DNA of 33,671 nt from Candidatus Ozemibacteraceae bacterium (GCA_017998915.1 JAGOCE010000006.1:1-33671), one strand, 5' to 3'; shown: positions 16,980 to 24,700, numbered from the stretch's first letter. Notes: generated by a model not told the origin, from the letters alone. A program made the numbers and translations.

Positions 16980-16991
16980 CCCTTCATCTCA

Positions 16992-17020
16992 AGTATACCG
17001 GAAAACTGCCGCCGACACAA
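16992..17020 (-). promoter_or_regulatory. Putative promoter for the structured leader and 37-aa gene
   Basis: On the minus strand TTGTGT (17015-17020) and TATACT (16992-16997) are exactly 17 bases apart, and GG precedes the -10 as in other promoters of this window. Transcription would begin near 16985, giving a leader of about 165 bases before the small gene. Confidence 0.5.
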
Positions 17021-17054
17021 GAGAAGCCCGGCGTGTCTGCCGCTTCAAATGAAG

Positions 17055-17095
17055 TATAATATACTTATTATAATAGAAAAAACGACTTCTTTCGA
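17055..17095. promoter_or_regulatory. AT-rich segment with -10-like boxes
   Basis: A 15-base palindrome AAGTATAATATACTT (17052-17066) lies beside a consensus TATAAT on the minus strand (17067-17072), with TCGAAA 17 bases upstream of it. TATAAT also occurs on the plus strand inside the palindrome (17055-17060). It may hold a second promoter for the small-gene leader, but the plus strand leads only into the 3' end of ispH. Confidence 0.25.
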
Positions 17096-17117
17096 GGCCC
17101 GGAGCATGTAAGCCAGA

Positions 17118-17183
17118 CGTTCGCCCTGAGCCTGTCGAAGGGGGTGAAAGCCTCTCGTGCTTCGGCACGCTCGGCACGAATGG
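17118..17183. repeat. Head-to-head pair of dispersed palindromic repeats
   Basis: The left unit, GTTCGCCCTGAGCCTGTCGA (from 17119), and the right unit, TCGTGCTTCGGCACGCTCGG (from 17155), are diverged inverted copies of each other; about two thirds of the bases pair. From memory, both resemble the widely dispersed intergenic sequence of the form TTCGACAGGCTCAGG...GAAC found in many GC-rich genomes. The right unit contains a CGTGC-TTCG-GCACG hairpin. The pair starts 20 bases past the ispH stop and could act as a 3'-end structure. Confidence 0.5.
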
Positions 17184-17203
17184 GAACGCAAAATCGGCTT
17201 ATG

Positions 17204-18049
17204 TCAGGATGAAAACGTCTCGAGACGCTCGATCACTGACCGGGTGATCCAGGCTGGCGTCGATGCCCCAGCCGTGACTCCGACGGTTTCCGCGCCCCGG
17301 AAAAAGAGAGGGTCGAGTTCGCCGGCCGTCTCGATATGGACGGTGCGGACGCCCCTCGCTTCGGCGATCTCGGCGAGCCGGCGGGTATTCGCACTGTCCC
17401 GGCCGCCGACGACGACCATCACGTCAACCTCGGCTGCAAGACGTTCCACCTCGGCCTGGCGGTTGGACGTCGCCTTGCAGATCGACTGGACGATGCGGCA
17501 GTCGGAAATCCGTTCAGAAACGGCCTTCGCGATCAGGGCATACTGCTTTTCGTGAAACGTTGTCTGGGCGATGACGATCGCTTTCGGCACAGCCGGGAGG
17601 GTCCCGACCTCTTCGACCGAGGAGATCACCAGGTGGTTGCCCGGTGCGAAACTTTGCAGGCTCAGAATTTCGGGATGGCGGGGGTCGCCGACGATGACGA
17701 CGAAATACCCGTCTTCCGATGCTTTTTTGATGCGGTTTTGGCTCGAGACGACGTGCGGGCACGTGGCATCGACGATCGTCAGGCCGCGCGCGCGCATTTC
17801 CCCGATCTCTTCGATGGGCATACCGTGGGCGCGGATGATCATCGTGCCTTCGGTCACCGGGCGCCAGTCGGCGATGCTTCGAACGCCCTTGCTTTCGAGT
17901 TCCGTTACGGCCTGCGGATTATGGATCAGGGGACCGCATGTATAGATCGGCTTTCCATCCTTCGCCGTTTCGGCCGTGCGCAACGCCATGTCGATGGCTC
18001 GCTGCACGCCCATGCAGAACCCTGCCGTCTTCGCGAGTTTGATGCGCAT
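17204..18049 (-). CDS. ispH: 4-hydroxy-3-methylbut-2-enyl diphosphate reductase
   Basis: 281 residues, the usual length. IspH (LytB) performs the last step of the MEP isoprenoid pathway, the reductive dehydration of HMBPP to IPP and DMAPP, using a [4Fe-4S] cluster in the cytoplasm. The three cluster cysteines are visible at 12 (GFCMGVQRAID), 97 (DATCPHV) and 191 (SICKATSNRQ). Other family blocks are GPLIHNPQ, IIRAHG, GDPRHPEI (substrate-contacting His), VVGGRDSANTRRL and VGVTAGASTPAWI. The start ATG 18049 has AGGAAG about ten bases upstream. It is monocistronic and divergent from the ferredoxin-type gene. Downstream is a palindromic repeat pair and no clear U-tract terminator. Confidence 0.97.
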   Translation of the reverse strand: MRIKLAKTAGFCMGVQRAIDMALRTAETAKDGKPIYTCGPLIHNPQAVTELESKGVRSIADWRPVTEGTMIIRAHGMPIEEIGEMRARGLTIVDATCPHVVSSQNRIKKASEDGYFVVIVGDPRHPEILSLQSFAPGNHLVISSVEEVGTLPAVPKAIVIAQTTFHEKQYALIAKAVSERISDCRIVQSICKATSNRQAEVERLAAEVDVMVVVGGRDSANTRRLAEIAEARGVRTVHIETAGELDPLFFRGAETVGVTAGASTPAWITRSVIERLETFSS

Positions 18050-18123
18050 CCTTCCGCCGCTTCCTACCGCTGAGATGCCTCATCATAGCCTTCCCGTGCC
18101 TGTCGTGCAACTGCATTCCGCTC

Positions 18124-18152
18124 TGGTCAACGGTTGAAGGACGAGGTATACT
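18124..18152 (+). promoter_or_regulatory. Putative promoter for the [4Fe-4S] protein gene
   Basis: TGGTCA (18124-18129) and TATACT (18147-18152) are 17 bases apart, 29 bases upstream of the chosen start. The -10 is preceded by GG, as at other putative promoters here. Confidence 0.45.
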
Positions 18153-18180
18153 AACGGAAAGATTGCATACCGGAGAGGAT

Positions 18181-19449
18181 ATGGCGCACCATACGATGAA
18201 AGGCGCCTATGCGCGTCTGACCGAGCGCCTGAATCGCCATCCGCAGGGTGCGCCGCCGTCGGACCTGCTTGCGGCGATCCTGCGCATGCTCGTGTCGGAG
18301 CGTGAGGCTGAACTGATTTCCCTTCTGCCGCTCAGACCCTTCACCGCATCGGCGGCCGCGCGACGCTGGAACATGGATGAGACGGGAGCCGCGGGTGTGC
18401 TGGAGGAACTGGCTCATCGGGCGCTGCTCGTCGATATGCCGGGGCCCGACGGACTCGTGTACATCCTGCCACCCCCGATGGCTGGCTTCTTCGAGTTCTC
18501 CCTGATGCGCGTCCGGGACGACCTCGATCAGACGGTGCTCAGCGAGCTGTTCTACCAGTATGTCAACGTCGAAGACGAGTTCGTCAAAAACCTCATCGTC
18601 GGCGGAACCACGCATATCGGGCGGGTCTTCGTCGACGAAGGAACGCTTTCCGTGGGGCCTACCCTCGAGGTTCTCGACTGGGAGCGCACTTCCCGGATGA
18701 TTGCCGATGCAACGGCCATTGGTATCGGCACGTGCTACTGCCGCCACAAGATGGAACATGTCGGAAAGGCCTGTGATGCTCCTCAGGACACCTGTATAAC
18801 GCTGAATATGGTCGCAGACTCGTTGGTTCGGCATGGGCATGCACGAGCGATCTCGAAAGACGAAGCCATGCGCGTCGTCGAGATGAGCTGCGAGCATCAT
18901 CTGGTCCAGTTCGGCGAGAACGTTCGCACCGGCGTGAACTTCATCTGTAATTGCTGCGGCTGCTGCTGTGAAGCGCTTGTCGGATTCAAGAAGTTCTCGA
19001 CACTCAAGCCGGTTCACCCGGCCCCGTTCCTGCCCGAACCGGCGGGGGAAGCCTTGTGCCGGGCCTGCGGGCGGTGCGCGAAGCTCTGTCCCGTGAATGC
19101 CTGGACCGTGAAGGCCGGCTTGCCCCGTCTGAACGCCGATCTCTGCCTTGGCTGCGGCGTCTGTGTGCGCGGCTGCCCTTACGGTGCACTGCGCCTGTCC
19201 AGGCACGAGCGCGGGCCGATCACGCCGGTGGATACGGCTGAACGGGTTGTCCGTATGGCTGTCGAACGCGGCAAACTCCAGAACTTCATCTTCGACAACC
19301 AGATCCAGTTCAGCCATCGAGCAATGGCGGCCCTTATCGGCGCCGTCCTGCGCCTGCCGCCGGTGAAGCGTGCCCTGGCGACGAACCAGCTCGGCTCAAT
19401 CTATATCGACCGCCTCGTCGAACTCTCCCGCATTCCCGAAACAGAGTGA
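18181..19449 (+). CDS. 4Fe-4S dicluster protein with N-terminal winged-helix-like region
   Basis: 422 residues from ATG 18181, with GGAGAGG just upstream; an in-frame TTG at 18163 lies before that site and was rejected. Residues 20-100 look like a winged helix (AAARRWNMDETGAAGVLEELAHRALLVDM...). A Cys/His block follows (GTCYCRHKMEHVGKAC, about 180-195), then CNCCGCCCEAL (about 259-269). Two ferredoxin motifs follow: CRACGRCAKLCP (about 293-304) and CLGCGVCVRGCPYGAL (about 322-337). The pattern matches the cytoplasmic '4Fe-4S ferredoxin' family common in anaerobes, whose substrate is unknown. The protein is probably an electron carrier or redox-linked regulator. It converges with oleD. Confidence 0.88.
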   Translation: MAHHTMKGAYARLTERLNRHPQGAPPSDLLAAILRMLVSEREAELISLLPLRPFTASAAARRWNMDETGAAGVLEELAHRALLVDMPGPDGLVYILPPPMAGFFEFSLMRVRDDLDQTVLSELFYQYVNVEDEFVKNLIVGGTTHIGRVFVDEGTLSVGPTLEVLDWERTSRMIADATAIGIGTCYCRHKMEHVGKACDAPQDTCITLNMVADSLVRHGHARAISKDEAMRVVEMSCEHHLVQFGENVRTGVNFICNCCGCCCEALVGFKKFSTLKPVHPAPFLPEPAGEALCRACGRCAKLCPVNAWTVKAGLPRLNADLCLGCGVCVRGCPYGALRLSRHERGPITPVDTAERVVRMAVERGKLQNFIFDNQIQFSHRAMAALIGAVLRLPPVKRALATNQLGSIYIDRLVELSRIPETE

Positions 19450-19452
19450 TAC

Positions 19453-19469
19453 AAGGCTTTCTCGGCCTT
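19453..19469. terminator. Weak hairpin between convergent genes
   Basis: A 5-bp stem (AAGGC/GCCTT, seven-base loop) lies in the 26 bases between the ferredoxin-type stop and the oleD stop, with pyrimidine-rich sequence on its right. It may serve as a terminator for both genes, but it is weak. Confidence 0.3.
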
Positions 19470-19475
19470 CCTCTT

Positions 19476-20522
19476 TCATGCTTCCCTCATCGCTCCTGAT
19501 TTGATCCAGTCCGCGAGACGACGCATGCCCTCCTCGATGCTGACGCGGGGCTCGTAGCCGAGGTCACGCCGGGCAGCGGTCAGATCGAACCAGTGGGCGG
19601 TCGACATCTCGCGCGCCATGAACCGCGTCAGACGTGGCTCACCGCTCAGCCGGAAAAGCCCGTAGACGAGCTCCATCGCGCCGCCGATCAGCCAGCCAAT
19701 CGTTGGTGATACGGAACGAGTCAGCGGCGGCAGCCCCGCGGCGCCGATCATCATGTTCACGACGTCCCACAGCGGCCGCGGATCGCCGTTCGAGATGAAA
19801 TACGCCTTTCCGGCGATGGGCGAACCCGGCTCGAGCCGCTCCGCCGCGAGGATGTGGGCGTCGGCGGCATTGTCGACGTAGACCGTGTCGACCTTGTTCT
19901 TGTTGTCGCCGATCATCATCAGCCGGCCGGCTTTCGCCGCCGCGACCATACGGGGCGCCAGGTGATTATCTCCGGGCCCCCAGATCAGGTGCGGCCGCAG
20001 GGAAACCGTGGCGAGCTGCGGTCCGTTCGCGGCGAGCACGAGCTTCTCGGCGATCGCCTTCGTTTTCGGATAATGGGTTTCATAGTGATCGGAATATGGA
20101 ACGGACTCGTTCGCGTTTTCCATGTCGTTCCCGTCGAAGACGACGCTCGGCGAACTGGTGTAGACCAGCCGCCGGATGCCAAGCTGCTTGCAGGCCTCGA
20201 CGACATTCGTCGTGCCGACGACGTTGGGCTTGTAATACTCGTCATACGAGCCCCAGATGCCGGGCTTCGAGGCGACGTGGAATACGAGGTCGCACCCCCG
20301 ACACGCCTCGAGGACGGCGGCCGGATCGGCAAGGTCGCCATTCACGCATTCGACGCCCATCTGCTCGAGTTCCGGATACCGGCCCCGCGAAAAACTGCGC
20401 ACCGGCAGTCCGCGCTCGCGCAGCAACGTGACGATTCTTTTCCCGAGGAAGCCTCCGCCGCCGGTGACAAGGATTTTCCTGCAGTTTTGAAGACTTCGAT
20501 CGGTGATGGGAGTCGTGCTCAT
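19476..20522 (-). CDS. oleD: 2-alkyl-3-oxoalkanoate reductase OleD (SDR family)
   Basis: 348 residues from ATG 20522, with AGGGG nine bases upstream. The NAD(P)-binding loop KILVTGGGGFLGKRI is at about 16-30. The catalytic YxxxK is at Tyr151-Lys155 (HYPKTKAIAEKL), with YTSSPSVVFDGND (about 121-133) supplying the Ser. This SSPSVVF...NANES...KTKAIAE pattern is shared with OleD and the closely related 3-beta-hydroxysteroid dehydrogenase group. In head-to-head olefin synthesis OleD reduces the 2-alkyl-3-ketoacid made by OleA to the beta-hydroxy acid used by OleC. It lies on the same strand as oleA, oleB and oleC but 7.7 kb from oleC, behind unrelated pilin-type genes. The match is by eye; another 3-beta-HSD-like role is possible, though oleA, oleB and oleC nearby favour OleD. 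Confidence 0.85.
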   Translation of the reverse strand: MSTTPITDRSLQNCRKILVTGGGGFLGKRIVTLLRERGLPVRSFSRGRYPELEQMGVECVNGDLADPAAVLEACRGCDLVFHVASKPGIWGSYDEYYKPNVVGTTNVVEACKQLGIRRLVYTSSPSVVFDGNDMENANESVPYSDHYETHYPKTKAIAEKLVLAANGPQLATVSLRPHLIWGPGDNHLAPRMVAAAKAGRLMMIGDNKNKVDTVYVDNAADAHILAAERLEPGSPIAGKAYFISNGDPRPLWDVVNMMIGAAGLPPLTRSVSPTIGWLIGGAMELVYGLFRLSGEPRLTRFMAREMSTAHWFDLTAARRDLGYEPRVSIEEGMRRLADWIKSGAMREA

Positions 20523-20556
20523 GGATCATACCCCTTTGTCGATGTGAAACGATGCA

Positions 20557-20571
20557 TCTCCGGAGCGGAGA
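20557..20571 (-). terminator. Short GC hairpin after the pilin operon
   Basis: A 6-bp stem TCTCCG/CGGAGA with a three-base loop begins ten bases past the stop of the last pilin-like gene and before oleD. Only a weak T-run follows on the minus strand. It may end the pilin transcript, leaving oleD to its own or read-through transcription. Confidence 0.35.
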
Positions 20572-20581
20572 GAATAAATAT

Positions 20582-21337
20582 TCATGGAAATAGAACGACG
20601 CTGGTGCCGGTGAGCAGCTTTGCCGTGACCCGCTCTTCAACGGTCGAAACCGGTTGCCCGGGAATCTGACTCATACTTCGGAGAAGAATGGTCACGGTCG
20701 TCCGTTCCCCTGGCTGGTAGGAGAAGCCGATCGATGACACTCCCTCGATAAAACAGGGATTGTCGATCAGCTTGTGAATCGCGTCGTTCAGGGCACCCGT
20801 GAAGCTCGCCGTCGAACCGACGCCGCCCGATGGCTTGTAATTCGTGATGTTGTCCGGACTCTGGGGCGGCTCGGTATCCGGATTCGACTTTCGCACGTAT
20901 CGGAGGCTGTTCTGGCTGCCGCCATACAAGGCGATGCCCATCCAGGTTCCCTTCGCTCTCGTCGTGGCAATGGTGGATGACTCGGTGTTCGGGGTCGTGA
21001 TGGAGGCATACAGCAGGAGTTGCGAGGGCGTGATGCTCGACAACTGGGTCGGCTCGGAGCCGAGGACCGTGCATGAGCTTCTCAGGTATACCGGCAGGGG
21101 CTCGGAAGCGATCCCCGTCGGAAGAAAGCAGGTGGCGTTGTTGGCGCGTTCGAGATCTTCCCTGATTTGCTGGAGGGTGAGCTGCATCTGCTTCTGGGTG
21201 ACCATCCGCCAGTTGCCGCTGCGGAAGACGTTCGAGCCCGAACGATACAGATTGAAGACACCGATCAAGAAGATGCTGAGCAAGCCGGCTGCAATCATGA
21301 CTTCTATCAGGGTGAAACCGGATCTTGGAGGGCGCAT
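20582..21337 (-). CDS. Prepilin-type protein, PilW/GspJ-like
   Basis: 251 residues. The N-terminus RPPRSGFTLIEVMIAAGLLSIFLIGVFNLYRSG has the prepilin peptidase site (Gly before Phe), Glu at +5 and a hydrophobic helix, as in class III signal peptides. The remainder (about 40-251) is the globular part of a larger minor pseudopilin; its size and position, last in a set of three, suit PilW or GspJ. It would be cut and N-methylated by PilD and sit at the tip of a type IV pilus or type II secretion pseudopilus. It is the fourth gene of the operon, 15 bases after the PilX-like gene. Confidence 0.82.
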   Translation of the reverse strand: MRPPRSGFTLIEVMIAAGLLSIFLIGVFNLYRSGSNVFRSGNWRMVTQKQMQLTLQQIREDLERANNATCFLPTGIASEPLPVYLRSSCTVLGSEPTQLSSITPSQLLLYASITTPNTESSTIATTRAKGTWMGIALYGGSQNSLRYVRKSNPDTEPPQSPDNITNYKPSGGVGSTASFTGALNDAIHKLIDNPCFIEGVSSIGFSYQPGERTTVTILLRSMSQIPGQPVSTVEERVTAKLLTGTSVVLFP

Positions 21338-21352
21338 GATACTCCTCTCGAT

Positions 21353-21841
21353 TTACAGACGATGGCGTAAAACGTTGATGGTATGAGAAACCTGCCGTGA
21401 CCGGCCTCCGGTCTGGATGTTCACGCGAATGACGATGCCGTCCTGATTATATAATTGATTGTATACCATGTCGAAGTCGGTGCTGTAGGTGACGGTCACC
21501 GGCTTGCCGACGAATGAGCCGGAGGGAAGGGTCATCGTTCCGCTCAGGGGAGGGAGATCCTTGCTGTCCGTGTTCTTGCATAAATACAGGTCCAGATATG
21601 CGGGGTCGATGCTTCTCGCCCGGAAGGCGTAATAGAACTCGGACGGCATTTTCTTGAACTTGAGCATCGCAGCTTGGAGGATACCCTGCGCGAAAAAATC
21701 CATCTGGATACGTTCGAATACGGCGGGGTTGATCGCGGTACGATGCCTGAATCCGCTGATGAACCAGAGGCCCACCGACAGCAGGGCGGTGCAGAGAACG
21801 AGGACGATGACGAGGGCCATCCCGTTTCGAGAGGTGTTCAT
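21353..21841 (-). CDS. PilX/GspK-like minor pilin protein
   Basis: 162 residues. The start MNTSRNGMALVIVLVLCTALLSVGLWFISG has a basic lead and a pilin-like hydrophobic helix. There is no Glu at +5 after the presumed Gly-Met cut site, as in GspK and PilX-type proteins, which cap pilus tips. The globular part is short for GspK (about 300 residues), so PilX-like is the better label. It lies four bases after the PilV-like gene. The AT-rich codon patch near 21445-21465 (YNQLYNQ) is unlike the GC-rich surroundings. Confidence 0.65.
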   Translation of the reverse strand: MNTSRNGMALVIVLVLCTALLSVGLWFISGFRHRTAINPAVFERIQMDFFAQGILQAAMLKFKKMPSEFYYAFRARSIDPAYLDLYLCKNTDSKDLPPLSGTMTLPSGSFVGKPVTVTYSTDFDMVYNQLYNQDGIVIRVNIQTGGRSRQVSHTINVLRHRL

Positions 21842-21845
21842 GCGT

Positions 21846-22391
21846 TCAATCCCTCAGGTCCGCTTTGTAGGTCGTCAGCTCGACGTTGCGAACCACTCCC
21901 CAGGGTTCGAGCCATTCCACCCGCAGCCGTAGACGTCGCAGACGGCGGTCCGTTCCCGTGAGGCTCAGCGGGGTGTCGGCTGCCCGGAAGAACCACGACG
22001 CGGGTTCCGTTGCGACGTAGGGTGACGGATTCGTGTTGTTCAGATCGACGTAGTAATAATCGAACGCGCTGTTGATCAGCTCGCTCGTCAGGACCGCGCC
22101 GAAAACGTCCTGACCGATCGTTTCCGATCCGAGCGGAACGAGAATCTGGGCTCCGGACGTGATATCGGTGGTGATCTCGCTTCCGTTGGGCAGTTGGGCG
22201 AAATCGAGAACCATGATCTTGTTCAGTTTCGCTTCCGCCAGTTGAATCGCCTGGATGCCACGGAAATCCTTCTGATTCCCTTTGATTCCGTATCCCATCA
22301 TGCCGGCGATCGGAAACATGGCGAACGCCATGATCAGGGTCGCCAGCATGATTTCGATGAGGGAGATACCCCTTCGGCGGAACCGAGCCAT
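21846..22391 (-). CDS. Prepilin-type protein, PilV/GspI-like
   Basis: 181 residues. RRRGISLIEIMLATLIMAFAMFPIAGMMGYG is a clear class III signal with Gly before Ile and Glu at +5. The short globular domain and order (before the PilX- and PilW-like genes) suit PilV or GspI, a minor pilin that helps prime assembly. Its start is one base from the stop of the large exported protein, so they are co-translated. No pilus motor, secretin or major pilin is in the window. Confidence 0.82.
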   Translation of the reverse strand: MARFRRRGISLIEIMLATLIMAFAMFPIAGMMGYGIKGNQKDFRGIQAIQLAEAKLNKIMVLDFAQLPNGSEITTDITSGAQILVPLGSETIGQDVFGAVLTSELINSAFDYYYVDLNNTNPSPYVATEPASWFFRAADTPLSLTGTDRRLRRLRLRVEWLEPWGVVRNVELTTYKADLRD

Positions 22392-22392
22392 A

Positions 22393-24582
22393 TCAGCGCA
22401 TCTGCTTCTCGATGACGCGCAGGTCGAGACGCGTGGCCGAGATCGGAATGACGATGTTCAGGGTGCGGTCGTTCGGGGCAGCCTCCGCCGTGCTGTACGG
22501 ATTGGCAGGATCTGACGGCCAGCCTCTGGCCGTATCATTGAGACTCAGCGACATCGTATACGTCGCCGCCTGCCGGAAGAGATATCGCCACGGGTTCGAA
22601 GGGATCGACAACGGCGAATCGAAGGCGCCGCCGCTGATCGTCCAGCTTGTCGTCATGCTCGCGACAGGGGAGACATTGTCGCTGATGCACGACTGGAAAC
22701 TGATAGGAACATCCTGCTCATATCCGATTTCCTGTGCGCCGTCGAGGCCGGCTCCCTGGAACGTGAACTGTGCATTGCCGCTGCCGGGCCGCCACGGCCA
22801 GTCGATCGAAACGAAGCCGTTGATCGCGGTCGTTCCCCAGGACGTCGTTTCGTTCATCTGCGTATACTCGGGTGCGATGAGGAATTTGTCGACGCTCGTT
22901 CGGTCATACCCGACGGGAATCGTTCCGGAGAGGAACGGAACGACACGCGCGGTGAGCGTCTTGTCATCGATGGCTTGGACCGCCACGTTCGGCTTCTTGT
23001 TGTCGCGGATGACGATGATGCCGGCACTCGTCCAACTCGCCACCATCGTGTTTCCGCTCGAATCCGTGAACCAGGCGCCGTAGGTCGGATTTGAATAGTA
23101 TGGCAGATTGTTCGCGTAATTCATCGGAACCTTTCCCGACCAAGCATTTCCGTTCGCGGGATCCCTTGAAAAATGCTGCAGGGCACTGAGATTCATCGTG
23201 TATGTCAGATAGCTGAATGTCGAGGAGTTATAGACAGCCGTCGGAGAGGTCTGCGACAGCAGCGTGCTCGGCACCGTCAGATTCTGCATCTGGAAGGAGC
23301 CGCCGTGGCTGTCGTTGTCGTCCCGGTATGTCTCCGGCGCCGATGGGTGCGCCCAGACGATCTGGGGATTCAGACTCGTGCCGGTAGCCGTCTGGTAGAT
23401 GAAGGTCCCAGCCCGCTTCGAGACATTGTGCCGGCAGCTGAGACCGGAATGCGAATCGGTATATGTATTGGTTTGACTATAGTTTCCAAAGGGGTTGTTG
23501 TCGGCAACGACGAACTGAAGCGTGGAAGGATTCGATTTCCCCTCGGGGGATTGAATCGAATCACCCGTGGTGCCCCAGAGAACGGTGCTCTCGGCGGTCG
23601 GTCCCGTCGTGCGGGCGATCAGGCCCATGGCAGGCATCGCCTGCTGCTGATACGGTTCGAGCAGCGTGAGCGCCGGTGGCGTCTTGTCGAGAACGATGAT
23701 GGTCGCTTGTGCTTTCAACTGGATATTGGGGCGAATCCAGGTATTCTGATAATTGAGTCCGAAGACCGGTGCGCCCGTTTCGGGATTGATGCCTGTCTGA
23801 ACTGTTCCAACGATCACGCGGGTCATGTATTTGTAGAATCTCAGGACATCGACTTCCAGGACATACGCCACCGGATCGGAGGGAACCGACAGGAAACGCT
23901 TTTCCAGGGCCTGAGGAATTTCGATGCTTGGGGAAAACGAATCATTCGGATACACATCGGCGCTTTGGAGAATACCGGCGTTCGTCACCGGGTGCTCGAG
24001 CCGGGCCGTCCACTTGAACGTCGGCGGGCCGTCCCAATCCAGGGAGGTGGGGTCCGCCTCGGTGTCGTTTGGCGTCGGAGCGTTGGTCGCCAATATCGCG
24101 GCAAGCCTGTCGTTCGTGGTCCCGATGTTTTCCGCTTTGTCGCGGAGCTTGAACGACCAGGTCGCTCCTTCTTCGATGATGTAGACAGGCGTTGAGGTCG
24201 GATCCGTGCTGGTGGGCGAGTAAGAATAGTTGCTGCCGCCCAGCCATTTGCCGGACATGATGACGCCGGCCCCGCCCGGGAAAGAGGCGATCGAGGCGGA
24301 AGCAATTTCGATCTGGGCCATCGACCAGCCGAGCGTTCCCGGATATGCATACGGGGAATCGTTGGTCGTTCCGAGAGCGGTCAGGAGCGGGCTGATGATC
24401 TCGGCCCGGCTGGCCGGCGTGCTTCCCGGAACCAGCCGGTCGTAGTCGTAATAGGTGAACGTGCTTTGTACCCACACGTTGTATTTTCCGGCCGTGAAAC
24501 TGAGACCGATGGTATTGTAGTCGGGATCCGTGCGATCGAAGATGTTGACGGGGTTCGCGAGCCCGATGGGTGTCGGTTGCAC
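22393..24582 (-). CDS. Large exported protein (body), first gene of the minor pilin operon
   Basis: 729 residues in this frame from GTG 24582; no family recognised. The body is rich in Thr, Ser, Asn, Pro and aromatic residues, with beta-rich segments such as TIIVLDKTPPALTLLEPYQ, IIVIRDNKKPNVAVQAID and VSIDWPWRPGSGNAQFTF, as in extracellular Ig-like or adhesin modules. It has only one Cys pair region (SGLSCRHN, ISFQSCISDN). Its own first residues (VQPTPIGLANPV) are not a signal peptide. A good Sec signal lies just upstream in another frame (next entry), so the true product probably starts at 24700 and a one-base shift separates the parts. Heading a PilV-PilX-PilW set, it may be a pilus-associated adhesin in a PilY1-like place, but no PilY1 domain is seen. 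Confidence 0.7.
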   Translation of the reverse strand: MQPTPIGLANPVNIFDRTDPDYNTIGLSFTAGKYNVWVQSTFTYYDYDRLVPGSTPASRAEIISPLLTALGTTNDSPYAYPGTLGWSMAQIEIASASIASFPGGAGVIMSGKWLGGSNYSYSPTSTDPTSTPVYIIEEGATWSFKLRDKAENIGTTNDRLAAILATNAPTPNDTEADPTSLDWDGPPTFKWTARLEHPVTNAGILQSADVYPNDSFSPSIEIPQALEKRFLSVPSDPVAYVLEVDVLRFYKYMTRVIVGTVQTGINPETGAPVFGLNYQNTWIRPNIQLKAQATIIVLDKTPPALTLLEPYQQQAMPAMGLIARTTGPTAESTVLWGTTGDSIQSPEGKSNPSTLQFVVADNNPFGNYSQTNTYTDSHSGLSCRHNVSKRAGTFIYQTATGTSLNPQIVWAHPSAPETYRDDNDSHGGSFQMQNLTVPSTLLSQTSPTAVYNSSTFSYLTYTMNLSALQHFSRDPANGNAWSGKVPMNYANNLPYYSNPTYGAWFTDSSGNTMVASWTSAGIIVIRDNKKPNVAVQAIDDKTLTARVVPFLSGTIPVGYDRTSVDKFLIAPEYTQMNETTSWGTTAINGFVSIDWPWRPGSGNAQFTFQGAGLDGAQEIGYEQDVPISFQSCISDNVSPVASMTTSWTISGGAFDSPLSIPSNPWRYLFRQAATYTMSLSLNDTARGWPSDPANPYSTAEAAPNDRTLNIVIPISATRLDLRVIEKQMR

Positions 24583-24700
24583 GGCTCAGTTCCTTGTCAG
24601 ATCTCTTCGGAATATTGGAATTCTGATCGGCCGCGTAGGCAAAAGTCGGGGCAAATGCCAGGGCAACTGCCAGGCCAAGTGATATCATGCTGCGTTTCAT
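24583..24700 (-). pseudogene. Signal-peptide segment, out of frame with the exported protein body
   Basis: ATG 24700 is preceded by GGAGG (12 bases away) and encodes MKRSMISLGLAVALAFAPTF followed by AYA-AD, a textbook Sec signal with an Ala-X-Ala cut site near residue 23. The same frame then gives about 15 plausible residues (DQNSNIPKRSDKEL) before becoming Arg-rich nonsense. The body of the protein is open in the +1 frame from a TGA at 24586-24588 onward. One extra base (or two missing) near 24588-24594 would explain this. It may be a sequencing error, a true disruption or a programmed shift. AAGGA (24592-24596) before GTG 24582 could allow restart. Confidence 0.65.

Noticed and set aside
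18163-18180. TTG start for the [4Fe-4S] protein
   Set aside because: The GGAGAGG ribosome site lies after it and points to ATG 18181.
24583-24700. prfB-like programmed +1 frameshift
   Set aside because: In prfB the stop is in the zero frame just after a strong internal ribosome site. Here the TGA is in the other frame, so the mechanism does not fit; error or disruption is simpler.
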